Source: an uncultured Oscillospiraceae bacterium
Lineage (GTDB): Bacteria; Bacillota; Clostridia; Oscillospirales; Oscillospiraceae
DNA: 38,847 bases
Assembly: GCA_947584295.1 (NCBI GenBank)
Contig: CANPWM010000015.1
Coordinates: forward strand, 1 to 38,847
Direction of reading: 5' to 3'
Positions within the stretch are counted from its first letter, which is position 1. Each line of letters opens with the position of its first letter. The translations under genes and the position numbers were made by a program. Below are positions 22,971 to 30,942 of this stretch, one piece after another. The notes under the pieces are model-generated. The model was not told the DNA's origin. It saw nothing but the letters and a program-made list of their open reading frames with translations, and made no database searches.

Positions 22971-24956
22971 TCACGATATATCCGCCAAATCCAGATATTT
23001 ATACCCGTCCGAGGCGATGTGATCCTTCCGGGCCTGGATATTGTCCCCCAGGAGCATATCAAAGACCCGCGCCGTCTCCTCCGCGTCGGTGGGCAGCACC
23101 TTCACAAGCCGGCGCGTCTCCGGGTTCATGGTGGTCATCCACATCATGTCCGGGTCGTTTTCGCCAAGTCCCTTGGAGCGGGCCACGGTGTACTTCTTCC
23201 CCTCCAGACCGGCAAGAATGTCCGCCTTCTCCTTCTCGGTGTAGGCAAACCAGGTCTTGTCGCCGGAGTTGATCTCATAGAGGGGCGACTCGGCGATGAA
23301 CACCCGCCCCTCGTCGATCAGGGCCGGCATGAGCCGGTAGATCATGGTGAGGATCAGCGTCCTGATCTGATAGCCGTCGTAGTCGGCATCGGTGCAGATG
23401 ATGACCTTGCTCCACCGCAGGGAGTCCAGGTCAAAGGCCGTCAGGTCGCTTTTGAGCTTCACCGGCACGCTGACCCCGCACCCCAGGACTTTCACAAGGT
23501 CGGTGATGATGTCGGATTTAAAGATCCTGGCGTAGTCGGCCTTTAAGCAGTTCAGGATCTTCCCGCGCACGGGCATGACGCCCTGGAACTCCGCGTCGCG
23601 GCTGAGCTTCACGCTGCCCAGGGCCGAGTCGCCCTCCACGATGTAAAGCTCCGTCCTGGTGGCGTCGTGGGAGCGGCAGGGGACGAATTTCTGCACCCGG
23701 TTGGCGATGTCGATATTGCCGGAGAGCTTCTTTTTGATGGTGACACGGGCCTTCTCGGCCTGCTCGCGGCTGCGCTTGTTCACCAGGATCTGGTCGCAGA
23801 TCCGATCCGCCTCGGCCTTATGCTCGATGAAGTAGATCTCCAGCTGGGAGCGGAAAAACTCCGTCATGGCCGTCTGAATGAATTTGTTGGTGATGGCCTT
23901 TTTCGTCTGGTTCTCGTAGCTGGTCTGGGTGGAGAAGCAGTTGGTCACCAGGATAAGGCAGTCGGCGATGTCCTGAAAGCCGATCTTCGTCTCGTTCTTC
24001 TGGTATTTGTTCCCCTGCCGCAGATAGGCGTCCACCGCGGAGACGAAGGCGCTTTTGGCCGCCTTGTCCGGCGCGCCGCCATGCTCCAGCCAGGAGGAGT
24101 TGTGGTAATACTCGATGACGTTCACGCTGTTGGAGAAGCAGAAGGCGGCGGAGAGCTTCACCTTATATTCCGGCTTGTCCTCCCGGTCCCGGCCCTTGCG
24201 CTCCCCCTCAATGAAGTAGGGGGCGGTCAGGGGGTTCTCCCCGGCCAGCTCCGTGACGTAGTCCAAAATGCCATGCTCGTATAAAAATTCCTTCTCCTCA
24301 AACCGGCTCCCCGTCTGGAAGCGGAAAACGAATTTCACGCCGGGGTTCACCACGGACTGCTTTTTCAGCACGTCCTCAAAATATTCCCGGGGAATGTTGG
24401 TGTCGGTGAACACCTCCCGGTCAGGCCGCCATTTCATGCAGGAGCCGGTGCGGCGTCCGCTGTACGGCTCGCTGGAAAGGCCCCCGATGTTCTCGCCCTT
24501 TTCAAAGTGGAGGGAGTATTTCTTCCCGTCCCGCCAAACGGTGACGTCCATATACTCGGAGCTGTACTGGGTGGCGCAGGTACCAAGGCCGTTGAGGCCC
24601 AGGGAATACTCATAGTCCCCGCCGTTGTCGTTTTTATATTTGCCCCCGGCGTACAGCTCGCAGAACACCAGCTCCCAGTTGTACCGCTCCTCCACGCTGT
24701 TCCAGTCCACGGGACAGCCCCGGCCAAAGTCCTCCACCTCGATGGAGCCGTCGGAGAAGCTGGTCAGAATGATCTGACTGCCGTGGCCCTCCCGGGCCTC
24801 GTCGATGGAGTTGGAGAGGATCTCAAAAACCGAATGTTCGCACCCCTCCAGCCCGTCGGAGCCGAAAATGACGCCGGGGCGCTTGCGCACCCGGTCAGCG
24901 CCCTTCAGTTGACTGATGCTCTCGTTGCCGTACTCCTGTTTCGCGCCTTTTTTCAT
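22971..24956 (-). CDS. Type II topoisomerase B subunit, ParE-like (non-canonical)
   Basis: 661 aa from the ATG at 24956, which has AGGTGA 5 nt upstream; an in-frame GTG at 24965 is the alternative. The GHKL ATPase motifs are HSVFEILSNSIDEA (ATP-binding Asn and Glu), DFGRGCPVD and LGLNGLGTCATQY. A transducer domain follows, then TOPRIM with EGDSALG (Glu) and DADYDG (metal-binding Asp pair) and the C-terminal ARSKGLGENDPD. Canonical ParE/GyrB has EGDSAGGSAK and PLRGKILN; here these are EGDSALGSVK and PVRGKILN, marking a divergent paralogue. It partners the ParC-like protein of the same operon. It is the first gene of the operon and has its own promoter. Confidence 0.9.
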   Translation of the reverse strand: MKKGAKQEYGNESISQLKGADRVRKRPGVIFGSDGLEGCEHSVFEILSNSIDEAREGHGSQIILTSFSDGSIEVEDFGRGCPVDWNSVEERYNWELVFCELYAGGKYKNDNGGDYEYSLGLNGLGTCATQYSSEYMDVTVWRDGKKYSLHFEKGENIGGLSSEPYSGRRTGSCMKWRPDREVFTDTNIPREYFEDVLKKQSVVNPGVKFVFRFQTGSRFEEKEFLYEHGILDYVTELAGENPLTAPYFIEGERKGRDREDKPEYKVKLSAAFCFSNSVNVIEYYHNSSWLEHGGAPDKAAKSAFVSAVDAYLRQGNKYQKNETKIGFQDIADCLILVTNCFSTQTSYENQTKKAITNKFIQTAMTEFFRSQLEIYFIEHKAEADRICDQILVNKRSREQAEKARVTIKKKLSGNIDIANRVQKFVPCRSHDATRTELYIVEGDSALGSVKLSRDAEFQGVMPVRGKILNCLKADYARIFKSDIITDLVKVLGCGVSVPVKLKSDLTAFDLDSLRWSKVIICTDADYDGYQIRTLILTMIYRLMPALIDEGRVFIAESPLYEINSGDKTWFAYTEKEKADILAGLEGKKYTVARSKGLGENDPDMMWMTTMNPETRRLVKVLPTDAEETARVFDMLLGDNIQARKDHIASDGYKYLDLADIS

Positions 24957-25001
24957 ACTTTTCACCTATATGTTGTGTTTGTTTTACAATTTTGGTAGTT
25001 T

Positions 25002-25030
25002 ATTATACCATATCTTTTGCAATAAATCAA
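25002..25030 (-). promoter_or_regulatory. Promoter of the parE-like/sda/rayT/parC-like operon
   Basis: -35 TTGATT (25030-25025), 17-bp spacer, -10 TATAAT (25007-25002), about 45 nt before the parE-like start codon. Confidence 0.8.
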
Positions 25031-25200
25031 GCCCCGGCGCACATAATAGCCTCAGACGCGGCGCGGCTTTCCATTAGACCGGTGTCCCCGGGGCGAAAGA
25101 CAGACAAACGCCCATAGGACGAATGGTCAAAAGCCGTATGATCGGAGCGCCCCCTGTTCTGGTGACAGGTCGCCTCCTTTTGAAAAACGCGTCTTTAAAG

Positions 25201-25465
25201 AAGGGAGGGGCTTATTATGCTCCTCCCTTTAGTATACTGTCGAAAAAGGCTTAACAGCCTTTTTCCGACAAAAGGGAACGTGCGGGGAAATTTTCTGAAT
25301 TTTGCGAAATTCAGAAAATTTCCCCTGCCGTCACGCCGCGTGCGCCGCAAAGCGGCACACTTGCGTGACAAAAGGGATTTTTTCCGACGTACATGCCGCC
25401 GGAAAAAACATATATGGGGGTTTGTCTACACGCCGAAGGGGCCTCTGCTCCTCCCTTTAGTATAC
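25201..25465. repeat. Complex palindromic element (second repeat family), full copy
   Basis: Several hairpins lie in series: 25201-25229 (AAGGGAGG arms), 25239-25269 (GTCGAAAAAGGCT arms), 25284-25325 (a perfect 19-bp stem with TGCG loop), about 25330-25370 (GTCACGC arms) and 25378-25408 (TTTTTTCCG arms). A 19-bp direct repeat GCTCCTCCCTTTAGTATAC brackets them at 25219-25237 and 25447-25465. A shortened relative lies at 28721-28798. 25031-25200, upstream of the element, shows no gene and no riboswitch I recognise. Confidence 0.8.
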
Positions 25466-25529
25466 GCCGGAAAACGGCAAAAACAGGGAAATATGCCGGT
25501 TGTTTATCGTTTCTTAAAAAAATAACCCC

Positions 25530-25558
25530 TTTATTGTTAAGCCAACTGGGGGTATAAT
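25530..25558 (+). promoter_or_regulatory. Promoter of the two-component operon
   Basis: A perfect -10 TATAAT (25553-25558) lies about 30 nt before the response-regulator ATG. The -35 at 17-bp spacing is poor (TTTATT), suggesting a need for an activator, perhaps the regulator itself. Confidence 0.6.
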
Positions 25559-25588
25559 GGGGACAAATCCGAAAAAGGCGGTGCGTTT

Positions 25589-26284
25589 ATGTATAATATA
25601 CTCATCTGCGACGACGACAGGGATATCGTGGCGGCGCTGAAAATATATCTCTCCGGCCAGGACTACAATCTTTTCGAGGCCTACACCGGCAGGGAGGCCC
25701 TGGAGACGGTGGCCCGGAACGATATCCACCTGATCTTAATGGACATCATGATGCCGGAGCTGGACGGCATCGCCGCCACCTCCAAGCTCCGGGAGGAGTA
25801 CAATATCCCCATCATTCTGCTGACGGCCAAGAGCGAGGACACGGACAAGGTGCTGGGCCTCAACGTGGGGGCGGACGACTACATCACCAAGCCCTTCAAC
25901 CCCGTGGAGGTGCTGGCCCGGGTAAAGAGCCAGCTGCGCCGCTACACCATGCTGGGTGGCATGGAGCGCCGCCCCGACCACTACGTTATCGGCGGCATCG
26001 ACCTGGACGACGCGGGCAAGACCGTCACCGTGGACGGGGAGCCGGTGAGCCTCACGCCCACGGAGTTCGCCATCTTGCGCCTGCTTATGCAAAACCCCGG
26101 CAAGGTGTTCTCCTCCGGGGCCATTTACGCCCACGTCTCCGGCGGCTACGCCCTGTCGGCGGAAAGCTCCATCGCGGTACATATCCGGCATCTGCGGGAG
26201 AAGATCGAGATCACGCCCTCGGAACCGCGCTACATCAAGGTGGTGTGGGGCCAGGGCTATAAGATCGAGGGGGACGTCAAATGA
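25589..26284 (+). CDS. OmpR/PhoB-family response regulator
   Basis: 231 aa. The receiver domain has the acidic pocket CDDD (8-10), phospho-acceptor D52 in LILMDIMMPELDG, T79 and K101 in YITKPF. The winged-helix output domain spans about 130-231, with LTPTEFAILRLLMQNPGKVFSS and VHIRHLREKIE as the recognition region. It controls transcription once phosphorylated by the kinase encoded next. Its stop overlaps the kinase start (ATGA), so the pair is translationally coupled. Sequence style resembles VanR-like regulators of envelope genes; target genes cannot be named. Confidence 0.95.
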   Translation: MYNILICDDDRDIVAALKIYLSGQDYNLFEAYTGREALETVARNDIHLILMDIMMPELDGIAATSKLREEYNIPIILLTAKSEDTDKVLGLNVGADDYITKPFNPVEVLARVKSQLRRYTMLGGMERRPDHYVIGGIDLDDAGKTVTVDGEPVSLTPTEFAILRLLMQNPGKVFSSGAIYAHVSGGYALSAESSIAVHIRHLREKIEITPSEPRYIKVVWGQGYKIEGDVK

Positions 26285-27939
26285 AAAAGCTCACCTGTTC
26301 CTTCCCGGCCAAAGTGGCGGCCATCTTCCTCTGGGTACTCTGCGGCGTGGGCGGCGGGCTGTGCGTGGCCATCGCCTGCCTTGCGTATATGTGCGAGCTT
26401 TACACCGTCCCCTCCTGGTGCGGCTCGCTCCAGGCCGCCGTCAACTGGTTCAGGGCGGAGGATCGCCTGGACAACTATAAGCTGGAGCTGATGGAGGAGC
26501 ACGACCGGGTCTTTTCCATCGTCTTCCACATGCGGGTGTCCTCCATCGTCCTGGCGGTGCTGGCGGTAGTCCTCTTCATTCTGCTGTTCATCTTCCTCAT
26601 GTGCGCCGCCGGCAGGCGGCCCGGGGCGGAGGGGATCACCCTGAGCTTTTTTGATCGGATCCCCCTGGAGATCATTCTGGCCGTCCAGTTCCTCGCCCTG
26701 ATGCTGCTCACGTACGCCTTTGTGGAGACGGGCTATGCCTGGGGCCCCGACGATCCGGTGATCGTGGCGCTGCTGGTGAGCCTGGAGGGGGCGGCGGCGC
26801 TGCTGGTGCTGCTGACGGGGCTTTACACCTTCGCCGCCCGGATAAAGGCCGGCGGCTGGTGGCGCTGCACTCTTATCTATATGTGCCTGCGGCTCCTGTG
26901 GCGGGGCCTGCGGGGGACGTCCCGGTTCCTTCGGCGGCTTTTCCGGGCCCTGCGCCTGGAGTGGCGGGTTGCGCTGGCTTTTGCCGGGTTTTTCTTCGCC
27001 AATCTTTTCGCGCTCTTGATGTATTATAGCAGCGAGGATATGCTGTCGCAGATCATGTTCTGTATCCTGTGGCCTTTCGCCTTTGTGGTCATGGTGTTCG
27101 CCGCCAACCAGTTCCGCCGTCTCCGGGAGGGCGGCAAGAAGCTGGCCGCCGGGGAGCTGGATCACAAGGTGAACACGGACAAGATGTATTTCGACTTCCG
27201 GCTCATGGGCGAGGATCTCAACTCCATCGGCGAGGGTATGAGCGCGGCGGTGGAGCAGCGGATGCGCTCCGAGCGGCTGAAGACCGAGCTGATCACCAAC
27301 GTCAGCCACGACATCAAAACGCCCCTGACCAGCATCGTCAACTACGTGGATCTCCTGCAAAAAGACCACACGCCCCAGGAGGAGGCCCAGTATCTGGACG
27401 TTTTGAAGCGCCAGTCGGAGAAGCTCCGGCGGCTCACCCTGGATCTGGTGGAGGCCAGCAAGGCCAGCACCGGCAACCTGCCCACGGAGCTTGTCCCCAC
27501 CAGCGTCGGGGAGCTGATCAACCAGGCGGTGGCGGAATACGCCGACAGGTTCGCCCAGAGCGGCCTGGATCCCATCGTGACCCTGCCGGAGAAGCCCGTC
27601 TCCGTCCTGGCCGACGGGCGGCACCTGTGGCGGGTGCTGGACAACCTTTTCAACAACGCGGTAAAATACGCCCAGTCCGGGACGCGCGTCTACATCGACA
27701 CGCGCCGCCTGGACGGGGACGCGGTGATCTCCGTGAAGAACATCTCCCGGGATCGGCTCAACGTCTCCTCCGACGAGCTGATGGAGCGGTTCGTCCGGGG
27801 CGACGAAAGCCGCCATACGGAGGGTTCCGGCCTGGGCCTGTCCATCGCCCGCTCCCTGACGGAGCTTATGGGCGGCAAATTTGACATCAGCATCGACGGC
27901 GACCTCTTCAAAGCGGAGATCCGCCTGAGACTTGTATAA
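26281..27939 (+). CDS. Membrane sensor histidine kinase
   Basis: 552 aa. The N-terminal half is unusually rich in membrane segments: about 11-38, 86-110, 130-150, 160-184 and two close helices at 230-275, with a ~45-residue outer loop after the first. A HAMP-like linker (about 275-325) leads to HisKA with phospho-acceptor H343 in NVSHDIKTPLTSIVNYVDLL. HATPase_c has the N box LFNNAVKYA (456-464) and G box GSGLGLSIARS (515-525). The multi-helix input domain suggests sensing at or within the membrane. The co-encoded cysteine peptidase suggests a wall or envelope peptide signal, which is inference. Confidence 0.93.
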   Translation: MKKLTCSFPAKVAAIFLWVLCGVGGGLCVAIACLAYMCELYTVPSWCGSLQAAVNWFRAEDRLDNYKLELMEEHDRVFSIVFHMRVSSIVLAVLAVVLFILLFIFLMCAAGRRPGAEGITLSFFDRIPLEIILAVQFLALMLLTYAFVETGYAWGPDDPVIVALLVSLEGAAALLVLLTGLYTFAARIKAGGWWRCTLIYMCLRLLWRGLRGTSRFLRRLFRALRLEWRVALAFAGFFFANLFALLMYYSSEDMLSQIMFCILWPFAFVVMVFAANQFRRLREGGKKLAAGELDHKVNTDKMYFDFRLMGEDLNSIGEGMSAAVEQRMRSERLKTELITNVSHDIKTPLTSIVNYVDLLQKDHTPQEEAQYLDVLKRQSEKLRRLTLDLVEASKASTGNLPTELVPTSVGELINQAVAEYADRFAQSGLDPIVTLPEKPVSVLADGRHLWRVLDNLFNNAVKYAQSGTRVYIDTRRLDGDAVISVKNISRDRLNVSSDELMERFVRGDESRHTEGSGLGLSIARSLTELMGGKFDISIDGDLFKAEIRLRLV

Positions 27940-27960
27940 CATCGCAAAGGAACATACGCT

Positions 27961-28716
27961 ATGAAAACAAGATCAAAACGCTGGACAGGACTTCTGATCC
28001 TGGCGGCCATTCTCATTCTGCTGTGGGCCACGGTGAACGCCCTGGGCGGCGTGGACGGGATAAAGCGGCTGTGGCATCGGAGCCGCGCCTTCGCGGACAT
28101 CGACGATCAGACCGTCCGGGAGGCGTTTGTGGAGATCAGCGAGAAAAACCCGGAGGCCCAGGTGTACCTGGAGGGCTACCGGGGCATCACGGATTACGAC
28201 CTGACCCTGGATCTCACCGGGGAGCTGACGGCGGGCCAGATCCCCTACTTCACCCAGTGGGACAGCCGCTGGGGCTACTGCCGGTACGGCTCCGGCCTTA
28301 TCGGCTGGACGGGCTGCGGCCCCACGGCCCTATCCATGGTGGCCATGGGCCTCACCGGCAACGGCAAACTGACCCCGGCGTACCTGGCGGATTTCGCCGT
28401 CAACGAGGGCTACTGCGTGGCCGGCAGCGGGACGGCGTGGCTCCTTTTCTCCCAGGGCGCGGAGAAGCTGGGGCTGAAAGCCAAGGAGCTTATACTCTGG
28501 GAGGCCACCATGCGCGCCGAGCTGGAGGCCGGCCGGCCCATCATCTGCATCATGGGGCCGGGCCACTTCACCGAAACGGGACACTATATCGTCCTCACCG
28601 GGGCCACCCCGGAGGGCTTCACCGTCCTGGATCCCTACCGCCCCTCCAACTGCAAGACCTGGGCCTACGACGACATAAAGGACGAGATCAGAAACCTCTG
28701 GTCTTATGAGGTGTGA
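27961..28716 (+). CDS. C39-like cysteine peptidase, membrane-anchored
   Basis: 251 aa. A single N-terminal membrane segment (about 9-28) would place the domain outside the cell. After a linker, the Peptidase_C39_2-type domain starts at IPYFTQWDSRWGYCRYG. C119 is in GWTGCGPTALSMV, H208 in TETGHYIVLTG and D224 in VLDPYRPSN, a papain-like triad. The substrate is unknown; relatives act on cell-wall or signalling peptides. It is the third gene of the regulator-kinase operon (21-bp gap). A hairpin terminator begins 5 nt after its stop. Confidence 0.88.
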   Translation: MKTRSKRWTGLLILAAILILLWATVNALGGVDGIKRLWHRSRAFADIDDQTVREAFVEISEKNPEAQVYLEGYRGITDYDLTLDLTGELTAGQIPYFTQWDSRWGYCRYGSGLIGWTGCGPTALSMVAMGLTGNGKLTPAYLADFAVNEGYCVAGSGTAWLLFSQGAEKLGLKAKELILWEATMRAELEAGRPIICIMGPGHFTETGHYIVLTGATPEGFTVLDPYRPSNCKTWAYDDIKDEIRNLWSYEV

Positions 28717-28720
28717 GGCT

Positions 28721-28798
28721 GTCGAAAAAGCCCTGACGGGCTTTTTCCGACAAGGGGAACGTGCGGGATTTTTCCGACGTACATGCCGCCGGAAAAAA
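28721..28798 (+). repeat. Complex palindromic element, short copy (also operon terminator)
   Basis: The hairpin GTCGAAAAAGCCC-TGAC-GGGCTTTTTCCGAC (28721-28751) follows directly on the peptidase stop. The shared segment GGGAACGTGCGGG comes next, then the TTTTTCCG...CGGAAAAA hairpin with an identical 13-nt loop. Compared with the copy at 25239-25408 the two central hairpins are missing. Confidence 0.8.
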
Positions 28799-28826
28799 TT
28801 TCAAATTTGAGTTTTTTGACAATCTG

Positions 28827-28857
28827 AAACACGTGCGGGTCTGGCCCGCACGTGTTT
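28827..28857. terminator. Bidirectional terminator between convergent operons
   Basis: A 13-bp stem AAACACGTGCGGG/CCCGCACGTGTTT with 5-nt loop and further T on the plus strand. It lies between the peptidase and deacetylase 3' ends. Confidence 0.85.
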
Positions 28858-28872
28858 TTCAGTTTACAAGTC

Positions 28873-30207
28873 TTAAAGGCTCGCCGCCAGGAGCTTCAAA
28901 ACGGCCCCTCTGGTGAGGTTTTCAGGCGTCTCCGGGGCCTTCCCATAGAGGGCCTTGCAGAACGCGGCCAGCGTCTCCCCGGTCGCCGGGGCGTTGGGGT
29001 CGGCCTTCTCCGTTTTCGGAAGGCACCCCCGCTCCATGGCCAGCTCCACCGCCGCGCCGTAGGGGTGGGCGGCGGCAAGGCCGCAGGGCCAGGGGCCGGC
29101 CTTTTGCAAGACGCGCTCCACCCGCGCCTTGGCCGCCTCCCAGCCAAACGCCGTCTCACAAAGCTCCCCCACGGTCATCACCGCCTCCGGGCGCACGGTG
29201 TTGTCCCGGTAGGCGGGGCAGTACCCGCTTTTTACAAGCTTCCTGGCCGCCGGGAAGGCGTCGTCTCCCTCCCCCAAGTCGGCGAAGGGGGACAGCTCCA
29301 TCAGCTCCGACACCGTCACCACCCGGTATCCGGCCCCGGCCAGGAGCTTCAGCTGGATCTCCAGCCCGTCGGCGATGGGGGTGCGGCGGGCCATGTTGAA
29401 CCCGTCCTTCTGGAAGATGATCTGCCCGCACAGGCTGTCCGGGTCGGCGGCCAGGGCCCGCTCCAGGGGCCTCCAGGTGGCCTCCACCTCGGCCTCGTAG
29501 GAGCTCAGCGGCAGCCAGCCCGCGCCGTCGAAGCTGGCGGCCATATACTGATAGCCCATCAGGGCCAGCGCGTCGTAGCTGGAAAGCCCCGGCCCGATCC
29601 TGTCCACATAGTGGGGCGGACGGGACAGGCTGATGGCGTACCCGTGGCGCTCCCGCAGCAGGGTATGGAGCTTTTCAAGGTCGGCCACCGCCTTTTCGAT
29701 GTCCCCCAGGTAGTGCCTCCGGCCGTAGACCAGGGGCTTCCAGCCGTACAGGACGTGGGCGTAGGTGTGGCTGGTGATCTCATGGCCCCCGGAGAGAAGC
29801 CTGTCGATCTCCTCCCGGCAGACCTCCGCGCCGCCCTGGCTGTCGCGGCCGAAATCCGGGTAGTGGTCGTATCTTTTCCCGCCCCAGGAGGCGGAACCCT
29901 CCTTGCCCGGCTCGTCGGGGTAATTCCCGGCAGTGGAACCCACCACGTCAAAGGTACCCCTGGCCCCGTACCGCTCCAGCGTGTCCGCCAGCGTCATGGT
30001 CAGGCCCTTCTCATGGGTTCCCTGGGGGTTGGGGAGCATCTGGCAGGGGCCGTCGTCAAAGGTCATGGCGACGACGCGCTTTGCGGTCTTCACCCGCTCG
30101 ATTCGCCGCACCGGCGACACGTACACGGGGGTGTTGGCCTTGATCTGCGCCTCAAAGCGGTGCTTCACCTTTTTGGCGGCTCCGATACATTTTGTCACGA
30201 CAGACAT
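28873..30207 (-). CDS. Polysaccharide deacetylase (NodB domain) with C-terminal SLH-like region
   Basis: 444 aa. NodB motif 1 is TFDDGP (49-54), with Asp as base and metal ligand; motif 2 is SHTYAH (H147, H151); motif 3 is SRPPHY (195-200). It removes acetyl groups from N-acetylated sugars of wall glycan or capsule. There is no clear signal peptide: the N-terminus is basic (AAKKVKHRFEAQIKANTP). The last ~110 residues (from EAVMTVGELCETAFGW to TRGAVLKLLAASL) look like degenerate S-layer-homology repeats, which in other proteins bind wall polymers. GAGGAG lies 8 nt before the ATG. It is the last gene of a three-gene operon with PHP and ATP-grasp enzymes. Confidence 0.88.
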   Translation of the reverse strand: MSVVTKCIGAAKKVKHRFEAQIKANTPVYVSPVRRIERVKTAKRVVAMTFDDGPCQMLPNPQGTHEKGLTMTLADTLERYGARGTFDVVGSTAGNYPDEPGKEGSASWGGKRYDHYPDFGRDSQGGAEVCREEIDRLLSGGHEITSHTYAHVLYGWKPLVYGRRHYLGDIEKAVADLEKLHTLLRERHGYAISLSRPPHYVDRIGPGLSSYDALALMGYQYMAASFDGAGWLPLSSYEAEVEATWRPLERALAADPDSLCGQIIFQKDGFNMARRTPIADGLEIQLKLLAGAGYRVVTVSELMELSPFADLGEGDDAFPAARKLVKSGYCPAYRDNTVRPEAVMTVGELCETAFGWEAAKARVERVLQKAGPWPCGLAAAHPYGAAVELAMERGCLPKTEKADPNAPATGETLAAFCKALYGKAPETPENLTRGAVLKLLAASL

Positions 30208-30219
30208 AGATCTCTCTCC

Positions 30220-30942
30220 TCAGATGTGTAGGATATCCCTGGCGGCGCAGTAGGCGATATACGCCGCGCCCACGCAGAGATTCTTGACCCCGCCCCGGCG
30301 GCGGGCCGCCCTGAACTGGGACAGACCCTTGCGGGTACGGCAGGTGTTTTTCACGAATACCGGGCGGCACCGCCCCGCCCGCAGGGCGGCCTCCACCGCC
30401 TCCGGGGAGCGGTCCCGGCACTCCAGCGCCGTGTGGCAGTTCCCCACCTCCCCGGCGTGGTGCGCGTCGCTGCCGCCTGTCTCAAAAAGCCCGTGCCGGG
30501 CGGCAAACTCCGCCGCCGTCTGGTTGGCCCGGGGGTTGTGGAAATACGCCCTGGCGTTGGCGCTCTCCACTCCGTCCAGATACCGCTCCTCCCCCTCCCG
30601 GTCTATATCGGCCCGGGTGAAGGGGTGGGCCAGCACCGCCACGCCGCCGTGGCTGTGGATCAGCTCCGCCGCCCCCTCCAGGGACGGCAGCTCCTCCGGC
30701 GGCGCGAAGGGTTCCCCGCAGAAAAGCGCCAGCACATGGCCCGAGCGGGTGGACACCTCGCACCCGGGCAGGAGCAGCACGCCCTCGCGGGTCTCCGGGT
30801 ACGCCAGGGTGAATCGGTTGTGGTCGCATATGGCCACGGCGTCCAGCCCCCGCTTTTTCGCCGCCCGGGCAAGCTCGTCCAGCTCCGAGCGCCCGTCCAG
30901 GGAGGCGGCGGAGTGGACGTGAAAATCTACCTTGACCTCCAT
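30220..30942 (-). CDS. PHP-domain metal-dependent phosphoesterase
   Basis: 240 aa. PHP motifs: DFHVHSAASLDG (motif 1), AICDHN (motif 2), PGCEVSTRSGHVLAL (motif 3), LAHPFTR and the final GGSDAHHAGEVG (motif 4). These ligands usually bind two or three metal ions. It hydrolyses a phosphate ester of unknown identity. The last ~35 residues are basic and then hydrophobic (GVKNLCVGAAYIAYCAARDIL), suggesting membrane association. The start immediately follows the ATP-grasp stop, with the ribosome site GGGAGGGAAG inside that gene. The three-gene set could modify a surface polymer. Confidence 0.87.
   Translation of the reverse strand: MEVKVDFHVHSAASLDGRSELDELARAAKKRGLDAVAICDHNRFTLAYPETREGVLLLPGCEVSTRSGHVLALFCGEPFAPPEELPSLEGAAELIHSHGGVAVLAHPFTRADIDREGEERYLDGVESANARAYFHNPRANQTAAEFAARHGLFETGGSDAHHAGEVGNCHTALECRDRSPEAVEAALRAGRCRPVFVKNTCRTRKGLSQFRAARRRGGVKNLCVGAAYIAYCAARDILHI

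Noticed and set aside
25040-25200. Possible riboswitch between the parE-like and regulator operons
   Set aside because: Some small pairings exist but no recognised riboswitch core. It also lies upstream of both mapped promoters, so it would not be transcribed with either operon.
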